From NCBI GenBank assembly GCA_014465955.1, contig JACTVT010000027.1, positions 1 to 29,336 of the forward strand: a stretch of 29,336 nt of DNA, in the 5' to 3' direction. Made by a program: the position numbers and the translations under genes. This DNA is from Eubacterium sp. (GTDB taxonomy: Bacteria; Bacillota; Clostridia; Oscillospirales; Acutalibacteraceae). Positions 21,800 through 29,336 of this stretch are shown piece by piece (positions within the stretch are counted from its first letter, which is position 1; each line of letters starts with the position of its first letter). Under the pieces are notes generated by a model that made no database searches, was not told where the DNA came from, and worked only from the letters and a program-made list of their open reading frames with translations.

Positions 21800-24496
21800 A
21801 TGGCAAAAGAACTTGCTAAGCAGTATAATCCGAGCGAGGTTGAAGACCGCACATATAAATTCTGGTGTGACAATAAATATTTTCACGCCGTGGCAGATGA
21901 AAAGAAAAAGCCTTATACAATTGTTATTCCGCCTCCGAATATTACGGGTCAACTCCATATGGGACATGCACTTGATAATACTCTGCAGGATATTTTAATC
22001 CGTTATCACCGTATGGCTGGATTTGATACACTCTGGCTGCCGGGCACAGACCATGCGTCTATTGCAACCGAGGCTAAAATTGTTGAGGCTATGCGTGCCG
22101 AAGGTATTACTAAAGAGGATATCGGCAGAGATAAATTTCTTGAGCGTGCATGGGCGTGGAAAGAAAAATACGGCGGCAGAATTATTGAACAACTTAAAAA
22201 AATGGGCTCTTCCTGCGATTGGGACAGAGAGCGTTTTACCCTTGACGAAGGCTGCAGCAAGGCCGTAAGAGAGGTTTTTGCAAATCTTTATGAAAAGGAT
22301 TTGATTTACAGGGGCAACCGTATGGTAAACTGGTGTCCGCACTGCAATACTTCGATTTCGGATGCAGAGGTTGAGTACGAGGCAAAGGATTCAAATTTTT
22401 GGCATCTTCTTTACACTGTTAAAGAAACAGGTGAAAAACTTGAACTTGCAACTACAAGACCTGAAACGATGCTTGGTGATACTGCCGTTGCTATCAACGG
22501 TGACGACCCGAGATATAAGCATCTTCACGGCTGCCACGTTATTCTTCCTTTGCTTAATAAGGAAATTCCGATTGTTTGCGACGAGCACGCCGATATGACA
22601 AAGGGTACGGGCGTTGTTAAAATCACACCTGCTCATGACCCGAATGACTTTGAAGTAGGCCTTCGCCACAATCTTCCGATTGTCCGTACATTCACTTATG
22701 ACGGTCATATGACAGGCGCAGAGGATAAAGCAATTGCCGACGAAATTATCAGAAGCGGCAAAGCAACGCAGAATGAGCCTGAGGTTCTCGACTGCGGCAA
22801 ATATGCAGGTATGACAACACTTGAAGCACGCAAGGCAATTCTTGCAGACCTTGAAGAGGGCGGATATATCAAAGAAATTGAACCGCTTTCACACGATGTC
22901 GGCACTTGCTACCGCTGCCATACAAATATTGAGCCAATGGTTTCAAAACAGTGGTTCGTTAAAATGGAGCCTCTTGCAGGTCCTGCAATTGATGCCGTTG
23001 AAAACGGTGATATTAAATTTGTTCCCGAACGTTTCAAGAAAAATTATATGAGTTGGATGCGCGGCACACGTGACTGGTGTATTTCCCGCCAACTCTGGTG
23101 GGGTCACAGAATTCCTGCATGGTACTGTGATGACTGCGGTGCTACTACCGTTTCAAAAGATGATGTATGTGAATGTTCAAACTGCGGCAGTAAAAATGTT
23201 AAACAGGATCCCGACACGCTTGATACGTGGTTTTCATCTGCGCTCTGGCCTTTCTCAACTCTCGGTTGGCCTGAAGAAACAGAGGATTTAAAGCATTATT
23301 ATCCGACAAACACGCTCGTAACAGGCTATGATATTATCGGCTTCTGGGTTAGCCGTATGATTTTTTCAGGTCTTGCCTATACGGATAAAGCGCCGTTTGA
23401 TACTGTTCTGATTCACGGTCTTGTACGTGACGCGCAGGGAAGAAAGATGAGCAAATCACTCGGCAACGGTATTGACCCGCTTGAAATCATAGATAAATAC
23501 GGTGCCGATGCACTCCGCTTTACTCTTGCAACAGGCAATTCACCCGGAAATGATATGCGTTTCTCAGATGATAAAGTTATGGCGTCACGTAACTTTGCAA
23601 ATAAACTCTGGAATGCGGCACGTTTTGTTCTTATGTATCTCGGCGAAGATTATGCTTATACAGGTCTTCCTGCTGATTTGGCAATTGAAGATAAATGGAT
23701 TATCAGTAAAGTGAATACGCTTGCCAAAGAGGTTACCGATAATCTTGATAAATACGAACTCGGTATTGCAGTTCAGAAACTTTATGATTTTATTTGGGAC
23801 ATTTTCTGCGACTGGTATATCGAAATTTCAAAAATCAGACTTCAGAGCGGCAACGGCGCAGAAACTGCAAAGTCAGTTCTCGTTTATGTTTTAACTGATA
23901 TTCTGAAACTGCTCCACCCGTTTATGCCGTTTATTACCGAAGAAATTTATCAGGCTATTCCGCATAGTGATGATTCCATTATGATTTCAGAGTGGGTTAA
24001 GTATGATGAAGCGCTTAACTTTAATGCAGAAGAAACCGAAATGGAAAAGATTATGACTGCTATACGTGCCATCCGAAACCGCCGTGCAGAAATGAACATT
24101 CCGCCAAGCAAAAAGGCTACCGTTTATGTAGAAACTGCACTTCTTGATACTTTTGGTATGGGTACTGAATTTATCAAGCGTCTTGCATCGGCAGGTGATG
24201 TAGTTGTTGAAAACAGTTTCGGTGATCTCGGTAATACTGTAACCATAATTACAGATGATGCTAAAATCTATATTCCTCTCGGTGATCTTGTCGATTTTGA
24301 GGCTGAAAGAAAACGCCTTGAAAAAGAACTTGCCGCTGCACAGGATAAACTTGATTTTATCAGCAAAAAACTGTCTAACCCCGGCTTTGTGAATAAAGCG
24401 CCTGAAAAGGTTGTTGCACAGAATAGGGAGGACGCTGCTAAACTTGAAGAAAAAATCGCAAATCTTAAAAATTCAATTGAAAATCTGGGTAAGTAA
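21800..24496 (+). CDS. valS: Valyl-tRNA synthetase
   Basis: 898 aa, class I synthetase of normal size. HIGH-type motif HMGH at 53-56 after PPNITGQL, an editing (CP1) domain with TTRPETMLGDTAVA and a zinc-like cluster CDDCG ... CECSNCGSK, KMSKS at 549-553, an anticodon-binding helical domain, and the C-terminal coiled-coil arm (DFEAERKRLEKELAAAQDKL ...) that is diagnostic of ValRS. AGGAGATGAT lies just upstream of ATG. Its expression is governed by the T-box. folC begins on the base after the stop, a frequent valS-folC operon. Confidence 0.97.
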   Translation: MAKELAKQYNPSEVEDRTYKFWCDNKYFHAVADEKKKPYTIVIPPPNITGQLHMGHALDNTLQDILIRYHRMAGFDTLWLPGTDHASIATEAKIVEAMRAEGITKEDIGRDKFLERAWAWKEKYGGRIIEQLKKMGSSCDWDRERFTLDEGCSKAVREVFANLYEKDLIYRGNRMVNWCPHCNTSISDAEVEYEAKDSNFWHLLYTVKETGEKLELATTRPETMLGDTAVAINGDDPRYKHLHGCHVILPLLNKEIPIVCDEHADMTKGTGVVKITPAHDPNDFEVGLRHNLPIVRTFTYDGHMTGAEDKAIADEIIRSGKATQNEPEVLDCGKYAGMTTLEARKAILADLEEGGYIKEIEPLSHDVGTCYRCHTNIEPMVSKQWFVKMEPLAGPAIDAVENGDIKFVPERFKKNYMSWMRGTRDWCISRQLWWGHRIPAWYCDDCGATTVSKDDVCECSNCGSKNVKQDPDTLDTWFSSALWPFSTLGWPEETEDLKHYYPTNTLVTGYDIIGFWVSRMIFSGLAYTDKAPFDTVLIHGLVRDAQGRKMSKSLGNGIDPLEIIDKYGADALRFTLATGNSPGNDMRFSDDKVMASRNFANKLWNAARFVLMYLGEDYAYTGLPADLAIEDKWIISKVNTLAKEVTDNLDKYELGIAVQKLYDFIWDIFCDWYIEISKIRLQSGNGAETAKSVLVYVLTDILKLLHPFMPFITEEIYQAIPHSDDSIMISEWVKYDEALNFNAEETEMEKIMTAIRAIRNRRAEMNIPPSKKATVYVETALLDTFGMGTEFIKRLASAGDVVVENSFGDLGNTVTIITDDAKIYIPLGDLVDFEAERKRLEKELAAAQDKLDFISKKLSNPGFVNKAPEKVVAQNREDAAKLEEKIANLKNSIENLGK

Positions 24497-25600
24497 ATGA
24501 ATTATACTGATGCATTAAACTTAATATGCGATAAAAAAAGACTCGTCATTAAGACGGGTCTTTCCCGTATTGAAAGCCTGCTTGATAAAATGGGAAATCC
24601 GCAGGATAAAATTAAGGTAGTTCATATTGCAGGCACAAACGGTAAAGGCACAGTATCAAATATTATCGCCGACGCTTTGATGAAATGCGGTTATAAGGTC
24701 GGGCTTTTTACCTCGCCGTGGATAACCGATTACAGAGAGCAGATTCAGATTAACGGCAATTTTATTCCCGAAAAAACTTTTGCCGATTATGTAACGGAAT
24801 ATCAGAATGAAGACGCAACAGAATTTGAGTTTCTGACTGCGGTTATGTACAAATATTTCGCAGATGAAAAAGTTGATTTTGCCGTTGTCGAATGCGGTAT
24901 GGGCGGTAAAGGCGACTCTACCAATGTTGTAAAAAATCCCGAACTTTGTGTTATCACTTCTGTTTCAATGGACCATACCGATTTTCTCGGCTCAACGCTT
25001 GATGAAATCGCACAGGAAAAAGCAGGTATAATCAAAGATAATTCAACGGTCGTTCTTTATCCGAACGGTGCGTGCGAAAATGTTTTTGAAAATAAATGCA
25101 AAGAAACAGACAGCAGGCTTATCAAGGCTCGTGATATGGGCGATTTTAAATCAAATAATCTTGAAACCGCAGGGCAGGCACTTGCCTATCTTCGTCAGTG
25201 CGTTCATCTTGAATATCCTAAACTTCCCGCACGGCAGGAGCATATCGGCGATAATATGATGATAGACGGTGCGCATAATAAGGACGGCGCACTTGCACTG
25301 CGTGATTTTCTTCCGAATGAAAAAATCACTGCCGTTATCGGTATGATGAAGGATAAGGATATTGATTCTTATCTGAAAATTCTTGCACCGCATTTTGAAA
25401 AAATTATCACTGTTACGGTTGATAATCCACGCTCAATATCTGCATCAGACCTTGCCGAAATTGCAAAAAAATACTGTAAAAATGTAGAAATCAGCGAAAA
25501 TCCGATTGAAGCAGTATCATTTGCAAAGCAGGATAGTGATTTTGTGTTGGTGTGTGGCTCGTTTTATCTTGCAAGGCAGATAAGAAAAGATTTGCTTTAA
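24497..25600 (+). CDS. folC: Folylpolyglutamate / dihydrofolate synthase, short form
   Basis: 367 aa against about 420-440 for most FolC. The ATP loop GTNGKGT (46-52), SPWITDYREQIQING, VVECGMGGKGDSTNVV, SMDHTDFLG and EKAGII are intact, as is DGAHN (Asp257). The segment between the YPNG strand and LPARQEHI is much shorter than usual, removing part of the link between the ATPase and C-terminal domains; the NxxTAGQALA helix is still seen. It adds glutamates to folates in the cytosol. Whether the dihydrofolate synthase activity is kept cannot be judged. Confidence 0.9.
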   Translation: MNYTDALNLICDKKRLVIKTGLSRIESLLDKMGNPQDKIKVVHIAGTNGKGTVSNIIADALMKCGYKVGLFTSPWITDYREQIQINGNFIPEKTFADYVTEYQNEDATEFEFLTAVMYKYFADEKVDFAVVECGMGGKGDSTNVVKNPELCVITSVSMDHTDFLGSTLDEIAQEKAGIIKDNSTVVLYPNGACENVFENKCKETDSRLIKARDMGDFKSNNLETAGQALAYLRQCVHLEYPKLPARQEHIGDNMMIDGAHNKDGALALRDFLPNEKITAVIGMMKDKDIDSYLKILAPHFEKIITVTVDNPRSISASDLAEIAKKYCKNVEISENPIEAVSFAKQDSDFVLVCGSFYLARQIRKDLL

Positions 25601-25623
25601 ACTAAATTTCGCTAAAATATTTA

Positions 25624-25661
25624 AAACTGTTCTGTTATATTTCTAACAGAGCAGTTTTTTT
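25624..25661 (+). terminator. Strong terminator between folC and the spoIIA operon
   Basis: AAACTGTTCTGTTA (24-37 of this line, 25624-25637) pairs with TAACAGAGCAGTTT (25644-25657) with one G-T wobble, loop of 6 nt, T run to 25661. Only 14 nt remain before the spoIIAA start. Confidence 0.92.
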
Positions 25662-25675
25662 GTGGAGTGAACAAA

Positions 25676-26011
25676 ATGAATTTAACAATAGAATCAAGCG
25701 GAAATTTAATGGTTGTTTATTTAATTGGCGAACTTGATCACCATACCGCAGGCGAAATAAGAGAAAAAATTGATAAGGCAATCAGTTATAAAAAGCCGAA
25801 TCACCTCGTTCTTGATTTTAAAAATATTACGTTTATGGATTCAAGCGGCATCGGTCTTGTTATGGGCAGATACCGCCTTATGCAGAATCATCACGGCAGT
25901 GTTGAAATCAAAAATGTAACACCGCAGACTAAAAAAATAATGGAACTCGCAGGGCTTGGCAGAATTGCCTCTATCAGTGAGATTAATCAGTTAAAGGAAG
26001 TAAAAAGATGA
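25676..26011 (+). CDS. spoIIAA: Anti-anti-sigma factor SpoIIAA
   Basis: The start is ATG 25676, 8 nt after GGAG (25664-25667); an in-frame GTG at 25667 would lie inside the ribosome site. 111 aa STAS protein with the phosphorylation site Asp55-Ser56-Ser57-Gly, Ser57 corresponding to the serine phosphorylated by SpoIIAB in Bacillus. The unphosphorylated form frees sigma-F from SpoIIAB in the forespore. First gene of the tightly overlapping spoIIA operon. Confidence 0.95.
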   Translation: MNLTIESSGNLMVVYLIGELDHHTAGEIREKIDKAISYKKPNHLVLDFKNITFMDSSGIGLVMGRYRLMQNHHGSVEIKNVTPQTKKIMELAGLGRIASISEINQLKEVKR

Positions 26012-26436
26012 AAAATGAATTCAGACTGACTGTAGACAGTAAAAGTGTTAATGAAAGTTTCGCAAGGGTTGTCGTTTCTGCCTTTGCCGCAGCACTTGAC
26101 CCCACAATCGAAGAACTTGCAGATTTAAAAACGGCAGTGTCCGAGGCTGTTACTAACTGTATAGTGCATGGCTATAAAGAGCAGTTCGGCAAAATTTACA
26201 TAACAGGCAAAATTCAGGATAACACAGTAAAAATTATAATCAGAGATAAGGGCTGCGGCATTGAAGATATTTCGCAGGCAATGACCCCGTTGTTTACAAC
26301 AGGCGAGGGCGAGCGTGCAGGTCTCGGCTTTACTGTTATGGAAAGTTTCTGCGATAAAATTACCGTCAGGTCAAAACCGCAGAAAGGTACAACCGTAACG
26401 CTGATTAAAAAAATTGAAGGCAAGTCTAAATGGTAA
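26008..26436 (+). CDS. spoIIAB: Anti-sigma F factor / serine kinase SpoIIAB
   Basis: 142 aa GHKL ATPase: N box SEAVTNCIVHGY, G1 DKGCGIED, G2 GERAGLGFTVMES. It holds sigma-F inactive and phosphorylates SpoIIAA. Overlaps spoIIAA by 4 nt and sigF by 7 nt, keeping the three products in balance. Confidence 0.96.
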   Translation: MKNEFRLTVDSKSVNESFARVVVSAFAAALDPTIEELADLKTAVSEAVTNCIVHGYKEQFGKIYITGKIQDNTVKIIIRDKGCGIEDISQAMTPLFTTGEGERAGLGFTVMESFCDKITVRSKPQKGTTVTLIKKIEGKSKW

Positions 26437-27086
26437 CTGAAAACAGAAACAGCATTATTGAAAATAATATCGGTCTTGTTCATTCAATCGCCAGGCGCTT
26501 TAAGGGCAGGGGCGTTGAATATGACGATTTGTTTCAGTGCGGCTGTGTCGGTCTTATAAAAGCAGTCGATAATTTTGATGAAACGCTCGGCTATAAGTTT
26601 TCCACGTATGCCGTTCCCGTTATAATGGGCGAAATAAAAAGACTGTTTCGTGACGGCGGCGCAGTCAAGGTCAGCCGAAGTCTTAAGGAAAAATCGCTCA
26701 AAGCACAGGCGGTGCGTGAGCAGTTTATTAACCTGGAATTACGTGAGCCGACTGTTTCGGAATTTGCCGAACTTCTTGGTTGTGATATAAGCGAAACGGC
26801 GGAAATCCTGAATGTAATCAATCCTGTAATTTCAATTAATCAGTTCGGTGAGGACGGTTCGGAGGATTTTGATATTCCCGTTGATGATTCCGATAAACTT
26901 TTTGACAGACTGTCGGTAAATCAGGTGCTTTGTGCACTAAATGAGCAGGAACGTAAAATAGTTGATTACCGTTTTTATAAAGGCAAAACACAAAGTGAAA
27001 CCGCCTCACTCCTCGGTATTTCGCAGGTGCAGGTCTCCCGTAAAGAAAAAGCCCTCCTCCTGAAATTACGCGAAAAACTTTCGTAG
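26430..27086 (+). CDS. sigF: Forespore sigma factor SigF
   Basis: 218 aa sporulation sigma factor without region 1. Region 2 contains YDDLFQCGCVGLIKAVDNFDE and FSTYAVPVIMGEIKRLFRDGG, region 3 EPTVSEFAELLG, region 4 NEQERKIVDYRFYKGKTQSETASLLGISQVQVSRKEK. Together with the two preceding genes this fixes the identity as sigma-F rather than sigma-G or sigma-B. The stop TAG (27084-27086) belongs to the left edge of a dispersed palindrome that also acts as terminator. Confidence 0.96.
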   Translation: MVTENRNSIIENNIGLVHSIARRFKGRGVEYDDLFQCGCVGLIKAVDNFDETLGYKFSTYAVPVIMGEIKRLFRDGGAVKVSRSLKEKSLKAQAVREQFINLELREPTVSEFAELLGCDISETAEILNVINPVISINQFGEDGSEDFDIPVDDSDKLFDRLSVNQVLCALNEQERKIVDYRFYKGKTQSETASLLGISQVQVSRKEKALLLKLREKLS

Positions 27087-27110
27087 GGGCGGATATTATC
27101 CGCCCGTTTT
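27082..27110. repeat. Dispersed palindrome, GGGCGGAT type, serving as sigF stop and terminator
   Basis: CGTAG edge, arms GGGCGGAT (27087-27094) and ATCCGCCC (27098-27105), loop ATT, then GTTTTC. The TAG is the sigF stop codon; the hairpin plus T run can terminate the spoIIA transcript. The same arms recur at 28113-28137. Confidence 0.82.
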
Positions 27111-27121
27111 CTTATTTTATG

Positions 27122-27150
27122 TTGTTCCCTCTGCATTAATTTGTTATAAT
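27122..27150 (+). promoter_or_regulatory. Sigma-A promoter of the propeller-like gene
   Basis: TTGTTC (27122-27127), 17-bp spacer, TATAAT (27145-27150). Leader of about 25 nt with GGGGT before the ATG. Confidence 0.72.
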
Positions 27151-27182
27151 AAACATAATACTTAATTTACGGGGTACAATTT

Positions 27183-28064
27183 ATGAAACAATTATTAAAA
27201 TTCGGGTGCGGACCGATTGCATATAATGATAATTTTATTTGTTCAGGTGCAAATAAAATAGGAGTTATAAATCCTGAAACTGATGAAGTATGTGCAACCT
27301 TAACAGGTATAAAAAATATAACGTCGCTTTCTATGGATGAAAAATATGTTTACGCTAAATCAACAACAGGCGTATACGGTATGTTTGATTTAGAAACTAA
27401 TTCTCTTATTCATAAAGGTTCTTGCCGTGGCAGAAACGATACATCTCATGATGGACATTTCTTTTGTATTGATGATGGTGTTATTTTGGATGTTCTTAAT
27501 CTAAAAGATGAAAATATGTATGTCGTTAAATATAATTTTTATAAAAACAATTATGAGAAATTGTATTTAACAAACCATATGTTTACTTGTTTTAACAGAA
27601 TATATGATAAAACAAAAAGAAGGGCATATTTATTATGTAAAGAAAAGACTATTATTAAAAAGCCAAATGTTTATTGCAAATTTTTTGTAATAGATGTTGA
27701 CAATTTATCAATTGAGGAAGAACTTGATTTAACTTTTAAAGATGGTTTTTCACCATTAAAGTTAGTTAATCCGAATTTAATTCTTATAAGTTCAATGGAA
27801 CTGCAAAATATACATACAGGTGAACCGTCTTCATTTGGCTTTTCTGATTATGACAACAATCAGAAAAATCTATATATTTTAGAAGCTAAAATTTTAGGTG
27901 ATTATTTAATTCTTGTATCTTGTGACATAATACTTGTCTTTAATATAAATCAATGTAAATTAATTAATAAATATAATTGTAAAAATGGAGTTAATGCAAT
28001 ATTAATAGATACTAAATTATACATTTCAACTTGGAACGGTCTTTTCTTAATTGATACTCAGTAG
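27183..28064 (+). CDS. Beta-propeller-like protein of unknown function
   Basis: 293 aa without signal peptide or membrane helix. About six repeats of a four-strand pattern are suggested by segments such as KIGVINPETDEVCATLTGIKN, TGVYGMFDLETNSLIHKG, YCKFFVIDVDNLSIEEEL and DIILVFNINQCKLINKYN, in the manner of WD40/YncE-like blades; no closer family is recognised. The gene is AT-rich with Asn/Lys/Ile-heavy codons unlike the spoIIA genes beside it, and is flanked on both sides by dispersed palindromes; its stop TAG (28062-28064) is part of the right-hand one. Probably an acquired accessory gene. Confidence 0.7.
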   Translation: MKQLLKFGCGPIAYNDNFICSGANKIGVINPETDEVCATLTGIKNITSLSMDEKYVYAKSTTGVYGMFDLETNSLIHKGSCRGRNDTSHDGHFFCIDDGVILDVLNLKDENMYVVKYNFYKNNYEKLYLTNHMFTCFNRIYDKTKRRAYLLCKEKTIIKKPNVYCKFFVIDVDNLSIEEELDLTFKDGFSPLKLVNPNLILISSMELQNIHTGEPSSFGFSDYDNNQKNLYILEAKILGDYLILVSCDIILVFNINQCKLINKYNCKNGVNAILIDTKLYISTWNGLFLIDTQ

Positions 28065-28088
28065 GGTGCGGCGTCCCCGACGCACCGC
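28061..28088. repeat. Dispersed palindrome, GGTGCGTCG arm type, overlapping a stop codon
   Basis: GTAG edge, arms GGTGCGGCG (28065-28073) and CGACGCACC (28078-28086) with one mismatch, loop TCCC, then GC. The TAG at 28062-28064 ends the propeller-like gene. Confidence 0.78.
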
Positions 28089-28111
28089 TTAACAACGCTC
28101 ATATAACAAAA

Positions 28112-28142
28112 ACGGACGGATTTCAAATATCCGCCCGTTTTA
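28112..28142. terminator. Bidirectional terminator from a GGGCGGAT-type palindrome
   Basis: CGGACGGAT (28113-28121) with ATCCGCCCG (28129-28137), one mismatch, followed by TTTT on the + strand and, on the minus strand, CCGTTTTTG. It separates the propeller-like gene from convergent metA and shares arms with the element at 27082. Confidence 0.82.
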
Positions 28143-28148
28143 TCTTTA

Positions 28149-29063
28149 TTATAATGTACTTAAATCATACGGCGTCTTCTGGTATACAAAGTAGTTCAGC
28201 CAGTTCGTATATATCAGATTGCCTGCGCTTTTCCAATTCATTTTCGGCACAAGGTTAATATCATCATTCGGAAAATAGTTTTCAGGCTTTTTAATATCAA
28301 GCCCCCTGTCTTTATCCCTGAAATACTCTTTTGCCAGCGTATCTCTGTCATATTCGCTGTGACCGGTTACAAACAGATTTCTGCATTCCATATCCGAAAT
28401 AATATGAATTCCTGCATCTTCACTGTAAGAAATAATCTGTAAATCCTTGATTTTCGCAATATCACTTGTGTTCAGATCCCATTCTCTTGAGTGAGGTACA
28501 TAAAATACATCATCAAGGCCACGCATAAGCGGATGTGTAATATCAAGACTCTGGTGTGCGAATACACCGAATTTCTTTTCATCAAGATTTACCGGTTCAA
28601 TTCCATAGTGATAATACAAACCTGCAAATGCACCCCAGCAAAGATGAAATGTTGAATAAACGTTGGTCTTTGTCCATTCAAATATCTTGCAGAGTTCGTC
28701 CCAGAAATCAACATCTTCAAATTTGAAATTTGCAAGCGGAGCGCCTGTGATAATCATTCCGTCGTATCTGTTGTGACAAACTTCGTCAAATGTCTTGTAG
28801 AATTTCAGCATATGCTCCTGCGAAGTGTTTTTGCTTTTGTGGCTTGCAACTTGGAGCAGGTCAATGTTAATCTGAAGCGGACTATTTGATAAAAGCCTTA
28901 ATAATTGCGTTTCTGTTTCAATCTTTGTCGGCATTAAATTAAGAATTATAATATCAAGCGGTCTTATATCCTGCGTGTCCGCACGTTTATTGCTCATAAC
29001 AAACACGTTTTCAAGTTCAAGACTTTGCTTTGCAGGCAATTCGTCGTCAATTCTGATTGGCAT
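28149..29063 (-). CDS. metA: Homoserine O-acyltransferase MetA
   Basis: 304 aa, full family length; residue numbers coincide with well-studied MetA proteins: catalytic Cys142 in TFHLCWGA, His235 and Glu237 in VTGHSEYDRDTL, Lys47 in LNLMPTKIETE. It activates homoserine with acetyl- or succinyl-CoA for methionine synthesis in the cytosol. At position 111, where Glu is linked to acetyl-CoA and Gly to succinyl-CoA use, this protein has Ala (GAPLAN, 107-112), so donor choice is open. AGGAGGTTGAT is the ribosome site. The leader of about 90 nt has no room for a SAM riboswitch or T-box. Confidence 0.95.
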   Translation of the reverse strand: MPIRIDDELPAKQSLELENVFVMSNKRADTQDIRPLDIIILNLMPTKIETETQLLRLLSNSPLQINIDLLQVASHKSKNTSQEHMLKFYKTFDEVCHNRYDGMIITGAPLANFKFEDVDFWDELCKIFEWTKTNVYSTFHLCWGAFAGLYYHYGIEPVNLDEKKFGVFAHQSLDITHPLMRGLDDVFYVPHSREWDLNTSDIAKIKDLQIISYSEDAGIHIISDMECRNLFVTGHSEYDRDTLAKEYFRDKDRGLDIKKPENYFPNDDINLVPKMNWKSAGNLIYTNWLNYFVYQKTPYDLSTL

Positions 29064-29157
29064 TTTATCAACCTCCTTTTATAATGGTATTAATATAGTA
29101 TTATATAATATATATAAGCAATTTTAAAGTATTATCTGTAAAATATCGGTGCTTATG

Positions 29158-29186
29158 ATTATAACAAATAAAAATTGTATTTGCAA
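29158..29186 (-). promoter_or_regulatory. Sigma-A promoter of metA
   Basis: On the minus strand TTGCAA (29186-29181), 17-bp spacer, TATAAT (29163-29158). The downstream leader contains an AT-only palindromic stretch (about 29092-29116) of unknown role. Confidence 0.8.
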
Positions 29187-29248
29187 CCGAAAAATTTTAG
29201 TGAAAAAGCCGAAACCCAAAAAAATTGAAAATTTTATGAAAAAAGTTG

Positions 29249-29277
29249 TTGACTTTTTTATTTTGGTGTGGTATTAT
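29249..29277 (+). promoter_or_regulatory. rRNA operon promoter
   Basis: TTGACT (29249-29254), 17-bp spacer, TATTAT (29272-29277), with A/T tracts upstream (about 29190-29248) that resemble an UP element. It fires away from metA. Confidence 0.88.
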
Positions 29278-29283
29278 TATCAA

Positions 29284-29336
29284 GCGCTCGAGAGAGAGCG
29301 GCAAGGACCTTGAAAATTAAACAACGACGAAAAAGT
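29284..29336 (+). other. Leader of an rRNA operon, cut by the window end
   Basis: A CGCTC/GAGCG hairpin (about 29285-29300) is followed by GGACCTTGAAAATTAAACAA, a sequence typical of the stretch just before 16S rRNA genes in Clostridia and related to antitermination boxes. The 16S gene itself should begin beyond 29336; it is not in the window. Confidence 0.75.

Noticed and set aside
10667..28142. CRISPR array from the repeated palindromes
   Set aside because: Copies are dispersed singly or in pairs, with no regular spacers and no cas genes.
29064..29157. SAM riboswitch or T-box in front of metA
   Set aside because: The leader is only about 90 nt, AT-rich, and lacks the conserved SAM-I core or a T-box sequence.

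Overview
The window reads as a chromosomal segment of a spore-forming Clostridia, probably in the Oscillospiraceae/Ruminococcaceae sphere. The evidence is a complete spoIIAA-spoIIAB-sigF operon, a GerW-type sporulation protein, a T-box in front of valS, AT-rich intergenic DNA and consensus sigma-A promoters with 17-bp spacers. The family placement is inferred from gene content and gene order; no rRNA gene lies inside the window to test it. Almost all genes are on the + strand.

Layout. 1-3746: lipoprotein with calcium-loop repeats plus an OmpR-type response regulator and histidine kinase, preceded by a promoter ringed by a TGTAAC inverted repeat. 3751-10632: a long, tightly packed housekeeping run (DUF1385 membrane protein, prmC, M50 protease, scpA, scpB, DUF2953, gerW-type, D-Ala-D-Ala carboxypeptidase, RluB-type pseudouridine synthase). 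10851-13964: a three-gene biotin cluster (CoA carboxyltransferase, biotin carrier, oxaloacetate decarboxylase-type subunit) that looks like a compact transcarboxylase. 14190-16842: an orphan membrane protein and a strongly promoted NAD(P)-binding protein. 17031-18881: GntR regulator with an ABC transporter. 18960-19485, minus strand: DUF1292 gene followed directly by a rod-shaped RNA that is probably 6S RNA. 19640-20190: an unrecognised transcription unit of about 515 nt with strong promoter and terminator, no ordinary gene, and a set of 2-15-codon ORFs each with a good ribosome binding site. 20243-21462: a surface-layer-homology gene broken by a frameshift and lacking a normal start codon. 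21487-25600: T-box, valS and a short folC. 25676-27086: spoIIA operon. 27183-28064: orphan beta-propeller-like protein. 28149-29063, minus: metA. 29249-29336: promoter and leader of an rRNA operon whose genes lie beyond the window edge.

Two things stand out. The first is the 19640-20190 RNA locus, where three tiny ORFs share one 15-nt start module (RAGGTSANNCCWATG) at 51-53 nt spacing. The second is a family of small palindromes with constant edges (GTAGGG at the left, CCG at the right) but different self-complementary arms, scattered over the accessory intervals; in three cases the element supplies the stop codon of the gene it abuts. Metabolically, the biotin cluster has a carboxyltransferase pair but neither a biotin carboxylase nor a membrane decarboxylase subunit, and MetA carries Ala at the position that normally decides acyl-CoA choice.
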